From the NCBI RefSeq assembly GCF_963678635.1, contig NC_087068.1:49683724-49743723 (forward strand): 60,000 bases of DNA. The letters run 5' to 3'. The stretch is from Symsagittifera roscoffensis. Its lineage: Eukaryota > Xenacoelomorpha > Acoela > Convolutidae. The notes below the pieces were generated by a model. That model was not told the origin of the DNA, did no database searches, and worked only from the letters and a program-made list of their open reading frames with translations. The position numbers were made by a program, and so were the translations under genes. Position 1 is the stretch's first letter, and the number at the start of each line of letters is the position of its first letter. Positions 51,873 through 60,000 of this stretch are shown piece after piece.

Positions 51873-54682
51873 AATTCTTAATTTTTCTCCAACTCCTTTT
51901 TCTAGTAATCTCAAATCAAAACATAAACCCTTCCCCCCGCACAGGACCCCAAGATTTATTAGTAACACATTACGATTGTGAAGAAAACGAACAAAAAACA
52001 CTACACAAATATGCAATAAATCAAGTATCACAATGTGAAACAGAACCCCAAGCCATAGAAACTACAAATGTAATAGCAACACTTTATTCAAAAGCCCGAG
52101 CAACAACAGTTATAGGATATAAATTCACAGCAACATTTTCCGAAAAGAAAGTACATTGTTCACAAGTCTCAAACGGAAATAAAAACCGACTTGACCATGA
52201 ATCATTCTACCAAAGTAATATCGAACGACTTTTACACCTACATCCCGAAAATTGTAAAAACGAGTTACTTAGACTAAATATCACACAAAATAAAAACTCA
52301 GATAGAAAATTAGTATACTTCCAAGTTTTTTCAGACTCTGTACATCAAGCAGAACTTGAAAGATATCAAGGACATATAAAACTAGATGAAAAATACCCAT
52401 ATAACGGCGCACACGGACGATTAACCTATGACATACACGATAAACACTGGATACCACACATTGGTATAAATAACCCATCAAACTGCAAAGCAGACACAAA
52501 AAATAAAGGATACCAAGAAATAATGTTTTTCGATTGGAAAATACAACTCGAAAAAATACAACTCACACGCGATTTATCAGACAACACAATGATCTATCAA
52601 GGAATTAGATTACCTTGTAAAAATGATCAAGGTTATTGCGACCCTACAACACGAACACAAGCAACAATTGTTTGGTTCCCAGAGACACATGTACAACATT
52701 TCAAGTAGCAAAAATACACGCTCGTATGATAAATTTTCACGAAAAATATTTTATACAATCAATACCATATGAACAAGTAAATCCATTACGAAAAATAAGT
52801 TCTAATTTTAGAAACATTCACAATATAGAAAATAAATTAACAGGTTTTCAAGTATATCAAGAAACAGAACTTGCATGTAAATATAAAAACCCACTTCACA
52901 AAACACAATACACCGAAATACTAGTTGAATACGAAAAAGGAAAAATAAAAATCGACCCATATGCCACAAGTCATCCTCCAAATGAAGGAACATCATATAT
53001 ACCAGTTAATTTTCAAAAGAATACAGGTCAACCTGGTGGACATCTAAAGCCCCAAGACGATCAAAGCACACGTTTACAAGAACTATCACTAATGAATAGT
53101 ACATATTTTGGTAATATCCACTATGATATCACTTAGATATGAAATTAGACTACACGATTAGCCGAATTTTTCAAGAAATGTCACTCTCCGAATTAGAAAC
53201 ACTACACCAACTATGCGAATTAGAAAGAACACAAATATTACAATCACTTGCACTAGCAGTATTAAAAATACCCTACGCAGGATATTTACTATCAGGAAAT
53301 AGATCAAATTTTTTAGACTACGAAGGAAATATTTTGTGGTTTTATACCTGTACCAAAAAAGTATCACCACTATACGTTTTTAAGAACTATCACTAATGAA
53401 TAGTACACATTTTGGTAATATCCACTATGATATTCACTTAGATATGAAATTAGACTACACGATTAGCCGAATTTTTCAAGAAATGTCACTCTCCGAATTA
53501 GAAACACTACACCAACTATGCGAATTAGAAAGAACACAAATATTACAATCACTTGCACTAGCAGTATTAAAAATACCCTACGCAGGATATTTACTATCAG
53601 GAAATAGATCAAATTTTTTAGACTACGAAGGAAATATTTTATGGTTTTATACCTGTACCAAAAAAGTATCACCACTATACGTTTTTGAAGATAAACGATG
53701 CTATAAAAGAATCCCTGTCTTTTATAAGAATAAAGTACATTTCGTTGACACACTTTCAAGAAGAACCTATTTCTGGGATACCGCAGTCCCATGTGGATCA
53801 GAAAATAGCCACAATGTAGTACAACTAAACCCTGATGAAGATAAATATTACCTTCTTACCCCATATCCCACATTAATGCAATCACTCAAAAAATTTTCAC
53901 CAGAAAGCATTCGCGCTACCGCTCGAAACCCAAATATCGACTTACAATCAATAGGAATATATTCAAAATCAGATATTCAACATCACATTAGAACACAACA
54001 ATTCCAAGAATTATTAACACAAATGGACACTATACAAAGACAATCAATTGACCAAAACTTACGCAAACTTGCCGAAACCGCAGGATTTGCAGACATCTAT
54101 ACGCAAGACTATAGCGGATAGTTTAAAGACATTAAAGATTATATATATCTAAACGGTGAAAAATACCGTCCCCAAGATATATCACCTATCAATATTTTTA
54201 GCTTTGTTACACTCAAAAATGAAATTCTAGATTTTCTAGGATGGCCCTACTACATCTTAGAAAAATTAACTATTTTATACGCAATGTTTAACTTTATAGG
54301 ATTTCTTTTTTCACTTTTAAAAGGAATCTACAATACATGTGCTATACACACACAAGTAAACAGACAAGCAAGTGTAGCACGCATACTATTTGCAGGATTT
54401 TTCGGAATTTTTTCTACATCAATAAACAAAATTCTTTTAGACGCACAAATAAAAGAATACAACACAAAAATAGCAACAAGACAGAACACATACGACGAAG
54501 AACATAACAATGTAGACACAACGCCTACAGCACCACAGTTACCACCCCTACCACATAACCATCCACTATCCCTAGTCCCACGAAATTTTCGAAGTTTAGC
54601 AATAACACATAATCCAAATTTTAGACCAACCATATCACAAAGTCCCATCCAACATATAATGACACACCCTTCACAAGATTAA
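51860..54682 (+). pseudogene. env: Env-like glycoprotein, disrupted
   Basis: Begins with a clear signal peptide (MYILKFLIFLQLLFLVIS). A Cys-containing ectodomain follows (THYDCEENEQ, VSQCETE, KKVHCSQVSNGN, LHPENCKNE), then a membrane anchor near 54266-54330 (MFNFIGFLFSLLKGIYN), a second hydrophobic segment (RILFAGFFGIFSTSINKI) and a Pro-rich tail. It would mediate membrane entry if intact. The layout of early Cys residues recalls gB-like mononegaviral glycoproteins captured by invertebrate LTR elements, an inference to be tested. Lesions: a 1-nt deletion in 52636-52706, a 304-bp tandem duplication (53078-53685) whose first copy also lacks one base near 53131, and an in-frame TAG at 54119-54121. 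Pieces: 51860-52708, 52636-53136, 53396-54121, 54284-54682. Confidence 0.75.
53078..53685. repeat. 304-bp tandem duplication inside env
   Basis: AAGAACTATCACTAATGAAT starts at 53078 and again at 53382. The two copies are nearly identical; the first lacks one T near 53131. As 304 is not a multiple of 3, the duplication itself shifts the frame. It arose after, or very close to, insertion of this copy. Confidence 0.95.
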
Positions 54683-54887
54683 AATACTTATGAACAAATT
54701 ATAGAACAACCCCATACCACCGCTTTTCAGTCTCAAAATAATAATTTTTTTAGCCCACGATGAGCCGACAACTTGGATCCCTACACCGCTCAAATTCCCA
54801 CCCAACCAACCTCACCACTCCAATTACAATAATTCCACTTTTGCTTTCCCGCCACCCGATTTCCCAACCAATAATGTAACATCAGGC

Positions 54888-56699
54888 ATGAATTCAGATA
54901 CTAATTCACAAATCTCAGTTTTATACTCCACTTCACAACTCAATAATCCGAATATTGAAACCCCCGATGAATTTGCCGACTCTGAACCATCTCCATCCAA
55001 TAATTTTCACACCAATCCCTCAATTTTTTCCCAACCCCCTTTTCAACCAATCCTACCAAATAACCCTATTCCAACCAATTCTACACCCTCTTATGCTTCC
55101 CAAGTCACTCCAACCTACTCTTCACTTCATTCAGACCGATCATCCAATTCTCCAGACACCCCCCAAATCTCCCCAGAACTAGATAATTTTATTACCCTAC
55201 AACAACAACCCTACCACCTTGACACCCCCACTATAAACCAAATTTCATCCACAATAGATTCATCCAACCCACCTACCCCTACACCCTCTTCAGTTTATAC
55301 CGAATCATTAGCACCATCATCCACATCTACTGAATCTTCACTCAGCACTAATAGAGCTTATCGCACTTTTAAAAGAAAGTTCCCAAACCATCCCTTCCAA
55401 GCAAAACCAGGAACAGCCCGTGAATATATAAATCATCCAAATCACACTAACACGAAAGAATTTTTAGCTATCACCTTACCCTCATTTCCACAATATACTT
55501 TGAACACCCCTCACGACACTAACGAAACACGTAGTTTTGTAGACGAACACGTTTTAATACCTACCCTTCCTTGGACCTCATATTATCATTTTACTAATCC
55601 CCTTTGCCTACCTTTATCTAACACTCACATCGATATAGAACGAAATAAAGACATGCTATATCGACTCACTACACCACTAACACCTAGACAATTTACTTAC
55701 ATAGGATATAAAAAATCACTAAAAACATACACTGCACCCCGAGCTAACGAATATACGCTAGAATATTACGATCATAACATCATCCGAACTAACCAAGATC
55801 AATTTTTAGACGATGATCGCTTCGCTAACCCACAAATCACAGAAAAATTTTTCATTAAAACACCATATGTATTTACACTCAATATCTTTGATCGCAAATT
55901 TGACCACATCATTTCAGAAGCACTAACAGACACACAAGCCTACGAAAGTTTTAAAGAACGCTTTCAATTATTTTCACTAACCTTTCATTTCCTTGCACCA
56001 CATGAACGAGATTTGCACTGGTCACACGATATTATGTTACGCACTAAACAAACTCACACATATACATATTATCGTTTTATACAAAATCACTTCGACCTAC
56101 ACACTCCCTCCAGACAGCCACACCACCGTTTTCAATTCATCAATTCCAAATACACCTCACCATTCTTTCTAAACTTCACATATTGTATTAAAGATACTAA
56201 CCTTCATGGTATTCTTCGAAATTACGACCCCATAACCCAAATGTATATTTTTTGTCCCATCACGAAGACCTTCAACGCAGAAGAATCCCGACCCTTCCTT
56301 ATCCCACACGAATTTGTTCAACCTATAGAAATCCCCATATTAGAATTCATCCACAACACTAAATTCAATCACAAATTATATAATCTAATCCAAAACACAC
56401 CTTATGAGTTTGCAGTTGGCACTGAAGAACTAACAACCATTAAAGCACTTCAATTGCTTTGGCCACTGCTTCAAACTAAAAATATCATCCGCATCTTAGC
56501 AAAATTACTAACAACTTCCGACCTCATCCACGACATCTTTCCCCACGGTTTCTTCCCGACGACTAACAGGTAAGTATGAATTATACATATTATTAACTAT
56601 TAAATTAAACTTAGAAACTAACCATTCTTTATCCATGTCTTCTTTAGAATTTTAGCCTTCATCCAACGATCATCTGAAAAATTCACAAAAGAAAAATAA
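54888..56699 (+). CDS. retroelement ORF6, unassigned, two coding exons
   Basis: The main exon is 54888-56569, with the frame open from 54705. Predicted ~577 residues. Residues 1-165 are Ser/Pro/Thr/Asn-rich; from ~170 the protein looks folded (FKRKFPNHPFQ, LAITLPSFPQYTL, HVLIPTLPWTSYYHF, TPYVFTLNIFDRKFDHII, FSLTFHFLAPHERDLHWSHD), ending with helical LLWPLLQTKNIIRILAKLL. No known domain, signal peptide or membrane segment. The exon ends ACTAACAG|GTAAGTATG. A 78-bp intron (56570-56647) closes with a pyrimidine-rich ATGTCTTCTTTAG, and the frame continues 17 codons to TAA 56697-56699. Without splicing it stops 2 bases into the intron. An acceptor-like TTTTTTTAG at 54753 could extend the N-terminus. 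It is downstream of env, where complex retroviruses carry accessory genes. This frame is intact, unlike pol and env. Confidence 0.65.
56570..56647 (+). other. predicted 78-bp intron in ORF6
   Basis: The donor CAG|GTAAGTATG is an ideal 5' splice site. The acceptor is preceded by CATTCTTTATCCATG and ends TCTTCTTTAG. Both flanking exons are in frame (phase 2). Confidence 0.65.
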
Positions 56700-58179
56700 A
56701 AAATAGAAAATTTCTTCAAACTGTTTAAAACTCTATTAATTTTTTGCACCAAACAATTAAATAAAAATAATACCAATGCAGTAATTTAATTTAAAAATTT
56801 TTCCCCCACAAGCAGTAAATCTAATAATGATGAAAATTTGTAACTTAATTTTTCCCAACAACTAGCAATAAATTTGAATTTCTCTGTAATAAATTGATAA
56901 AACAAAAATGCAGTACTAACCTTTTGATATTTCCATTCATTCGCACAAAAATTCTATCCACACTCGCACAGCTCGACCACGAAGAATTGTTTAAAATAAT
57001 GAATTTCAGTTTCAAGCTTTCACACTCAACAACTCTAACACAAGATAACACGTTTCAAACTTTCCTTTAACCCGGTTGGAAAGGAATTATATACTAAACA
57101 ACACTAACTAACGCAGCTTACTAAACACCACAAATCATAGAATAACAGCATGACTAAGAAAAGGAAACCAACGGTACCCAAACCGGATTAACCCAGTTTA
57201 AAACTGGATAATTTATTCTTTTGAAGACTATTATAAAGTCTAAGAAAGAAATAATAAAACACAAAAACGTCGAAAGACAAACCCATACCACAAACAATTT
57301 GATTTTTGAAAAAAGGACACAACCAACAAAACATAAGAAAAACCACAACAAACCCAACATAAAACGTTATCACATAACAGGACCTCTCACAAACACCGCA
57401 TGCAATCATACTCCCACTCCTGGCCTAACCCACCAGAAGAGGACGTCCTGAGCATGCTCTATAGCCGGCCTAACCCACCGTGCTACATCCACGCTTTGTG
57501 ACCCAAACTCCTATTTTTAATAAGAGCTACTCAAGGGTGAGTAACTCTTCAAAATAACTGAACTAAAACAAAAAGCTTTTGTGAAAACAACTAACCAAAA
57601 TCATAATTAAAAAACATTAAACTAATAAAAGTTTTATAAAATGTAAATTATATTATGCAATATATAGATCAGCATACAACACCAAGGACGAACATCCAAA
57701 GACAAAACGACCCCACTACACTCGAAAAAGAATGGCCAACCACAATCAATATGCCGCTCACAATCACAACTCAAAGGATTTAGAGTACGACTTGACTTCG
57801 CAGAAAAGGACTTCATTGAACTAGACCAATCACCACCTCGATGTTCAAGTATACGTACAGATCCGAGTAACCAGGCATCCCCTTTATGCACAATCACCAC
57901 GCCATTCCCAGGCAAGATCAAACACAAGAAGTTCTCTACATGAAACAGAAAAACCTGACATAGCAAACCATTCTGAAATCAGATTTGAGTTTGTTGCGGA
58001 AACACAGTCGTTGTCACAAGAAGACACAACGTTTGATGTCCCTAATTCCAGCATCCTGGAACTTCTCTAACAAGAGAAACCGGAAAAGAAATATGATGTT
58101 TGCCAAATACCAACGTCCATCATCCATCCTTCGAATTGCAGAAAAACTATTCTAAAAAACTCTGTAAAACCCGGATGGG
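56700..58179 (+). other. 3' non-coding region of the retroelement
   Basis: About 1.5 kb, A-rich, without a supported ORF. The word GGCCTAACCCACC occurs twice (57422 and 57468). A minus-strand 110-codon frame at 57634-57966 is unsupported. No long polypurine tract is evident just before the LTR; the last bases are ACCCGGATGGG. Confidence 0.5.
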
Positions 58180-58589
58180 TGGAACCTGATCTAAACTACA
58201 TTTTATGATTGGATAAATTAGATATTTTACCAATGTAAAGTATTTAATATAAACCAATCATGATCCATCTAACTAACAATCCACTTATTTGTAAGTGCTG
58301 AAATTACTTGTAATTTCAGCACCAGAGAGATTTGAATTTAACTTAGAAATTAGTTGGACTCTCCCGAGAACTTCAGCAGCCGCAATAAACCAGTATACCC
58401 TAGATCTATTGAGCCTAGCAGAGACTAGTTAAACAACCTGAGACTAGATAGTATAAGAGTAAGATTAGGATCGGTATTAGACTAAAAAGTTGCACGAATC
58501 TATCCGGCCGAAAATAAGATAGCGTGACGAGCAGACGGTGTACCCTATCCGAAATTACTCTATGAGTTAACCACATCGGTCCTAACTCA
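58180..58589 (+). repeat. 3' LTR (410 bp)
   Basis: TGGAACCTGATC to TCCTAACTCA, same length as the 5' LTR with four substitutions. AATAAA lies at 58384-58389. CATT follows at 58590-58593, completing the target-site duplication. Confidence 0.95.
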
Positions 58590-59592
58590 CATTTCGCATT
58601 TTTCTATCCAACTAGTGGCCTCTAAATAATCTCATAAGGCTCACGCCAACCCCTTCCCATTTTGAATAATTGCAGTGAAAACGCCAAAAAAACGTATAGA
58701 TGCCCCGTTGCAACTTCTATGTCACGTGACTGCAGAAAAATTTTATCCTAATTGTTAACAGAATTGGACAAAATTGTTAACAAATCGTAATTGATTTTTT
58801 TTGTGTTCAAATAAGAATTCAAAAGAGTCGGAATATGTTGAAATTTTATAGCGAAAGTGAGGATTGAGCCACAGAAAAAAGTCAATTAATTTCAATATTT
58901 GTTTTTCATTTTTCCCCTATTATAACACTTTATAGCAAGATGTAGCCCCCATCATGAAGCAAAAAAATCTTTTGTTTGTGAGGATACAAAAGGAATGGGC
59001 CTACGATATCAATCATCAAAAGTCACATCGATCAGATGGTAATTGAAACCTTTCAAAACCCTACAATTTTTCCAACATTGATCAAAGTCAATTATCTTTT
59101 TAAATTTCATCTTGGAAAAATCTCTAACTTTCAAATTGACTTAAGTTTTCTGAAAGCACTAGAAGCAAAATTGCTCCGTTTTTTTTAAATCTGGAAAAAA
59201 AACGGTTTGCCATTTTCCTTATTGAAGCTATCTTAGTAGAAATTATATCAGATTTTTAGCAAAACTTCAAATTTCATAAAACTTTTTCTTTTGATTTTAT
59301 ACAGAAAATACATAGATTTTCTACGATTTCAAACACTAAGTTTGCCGAAAAATTACTTCTTCGATACACAAGATGCAACAATTATACTCAATAATATCGA
59401 TTTTTTCTACAATTTTTCTAACTCGACAAAGAAAACTGCCAAACTTTTTTATACTTAACAGAGGCTTACATTTAATTCAAAAAATAAATTTAGCAGCAGG
59501 CAATTTCAATTCCAAAAATTGATCTTCATTTTTCTCGCATTTTCAAGCATTTTCTCTGAAGCAGAAGGAACAATTTTTAGAGAAAGGCATTC
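58590..59592. other. flanking host DNA between LTRs, nothing recognised
   Basis: About 1 kb of AT-rich sequence that resembles neither the element interior nor families A-D. No ORF is supported. Confidence 0.5.
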
Positions 59593-60000
59593 TGGAACCT
59601 GATCTAAACTATATTTTATGATTGGATAAATTAAATGTTTTACCAATGTAAAGTATTTAATATTAACCAATCATGATCCATCTAACTAACAACCCACTTA
59701 TTTGTAAGTGCTGAAGTTACTTGTAATTTCAGCACCAGAGAGATTTGAATTTAACTTAGAAATTAGTTGGACTCTCCCGAGCACTTCAGCAGCCGCAATA
59801 AACCAGTATACCCTAGATCTATTGAGCCTAGCAGAGACTAGTTAAACAACCTGAGACTAGATAGTATAAGAGTAAGATTAGGATCGGTATTAGACTAAGA
59901 AGTTGCACGAATCTATCCGGCCGAAAATAAGATAGCGTGACGAGCAGACGGTGTACCCTATCCGAAATTACTCTATGAGTTACACTTCGGTCCTAACTCA
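59593..60000 (+). repeat. third LTR (408 bp), cut at the window edge
   Basis: A full-length LTR of the same family ending exactly at base 60000, with roughly nine differences from the 3' LTR including a 2-bp shortening (GTTACACTTCGG). It is either a solo LTR or the 5' LTR of another element in the same orientation. The sequence beyond the window is needed to decide. Confidence 0.9.

Larger units (their letters stand above)
39341..58589 (+). mobile_element. 19.2-kb env-bearing Ty3/gypsy LTR retroelement
   Basis: Boundaries are fixed by paired TG...CA LTRs and a CATT target-site duplication. Order: LTR, primer binding site, 1.3-kb leader, ORF1, ORF2, Gag, Pol (PR-RT-RNase H-IN), about 1 kb non-coding, Ser/Pro-rich ORF4, Env, ORF6 with a small intron, about 1.5 kb non-coding, LTR. 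RNase H before IN and a GPY/F-like integrase tail place it in Ty3/gypsy. Only 4 of 410 LTR positions differ, so insertion was recent. This copy is not intact: pol and env each carry a stop and frameshift(s), and env a 304-bp duplication. The plus strand is A-rich and G-poor. At 19 kb it is about two to three times the usual size of the superfamily. Confidence 0.95.

Noticed and set aside
54955-55182. 75-codon Pro-rich ORF inside ORF6
   Set aside because: Alternate frame of the Ser/Pro-rich N-terminus of ORF6.
57634-57966. 110-codon minus-strand ORF in the element's 3' region
   Set aside because: No domain, opposite strand to all element genes, and no promoter or splice evidence.

Overview
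The window is AT-rich eukaryotic DNA, most likely from an invertebrate animal. It has spliced genes with multi-kilobase introns, canonical GT...AG borders with TTTTCAG-like acceptors, and a dense mix of animal-type transposons (Tc1/mariner, non-LTR retrotransposon, MITE-like families, Ty3/gypsy with an envelope gene). The species cannot be named from sequence alone. A larvacean or other invertebrate with a repeat-expanded genome would fit, but that is a guess.

Left third (1-25 kb). The main gene is a D-2-hydroxyacid dehydrogenase of the GhrA-like glyoxylate/hydroxypyruvate reductase type. It lies on the minus strand from 14902 to 2987 in at least four exons. Its introns (2.2, 5.6 and 3.0 kb) hold a 17-bp minisatellite, MITEs, a complete but dead Tc1/mariner DD34E element with TIRs (8011-9236), and copies of a 0.55-kb hairpin-ended repeat family (A). 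From 15 to 25 kb there is a dead non-LTR reverse transcriptase, a cluster of AGATCT-centred palindromes, a tRNA-like SINE head and further dispersed repeats.

Middle (25-39 kb). Two paralogous two-exon genes encode small Gly/Tyr/Asn/Pro-rich proteins with a conserved basic C-terminal half. One is intact (25768-28220); the other (35290-37724) has a 1-nt frameshift in exon 1. Their introns and the DNA between them carry copies of a second repeat family (B), including a three-unit tandem array near 31-32.5 kb. A gypsy-type gag scrap and a tRNA-derived SINE candidate lie at 33-35 kb.

Right third (39-60 kb). This is one young, giant LTR retroelement of 19,249 bp (39341-58589). It has 410-bp LTRs that differ at 4 sites, a CATT target-site duplication, a primer binding site, and a 1.3-kb leader with a triplicated hairpin. 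Two unassigned ORFs precede gag. They are followed by gag, pol (PR-RT-RNase H-IN), a Ser/Pro/Thr-rich ORF without an ATG, a signal-peptide and membrane-anchor Env, and an unassigned 561-codon ORF that ends in a perfect splice donor with a 78-bp intron and a short last exon. The copy is broken by two in-frame stops, several 1-nt deletions and a 304-bp duplication. An old inverted LTR sits just upstream, and a third LTR closes the window at base 60000. The element is the best candidate here for an undescribed system: an envelope-bearing Ty3/gypsy element with at least four extra ORFs and signs of retrovirus-like splicing.
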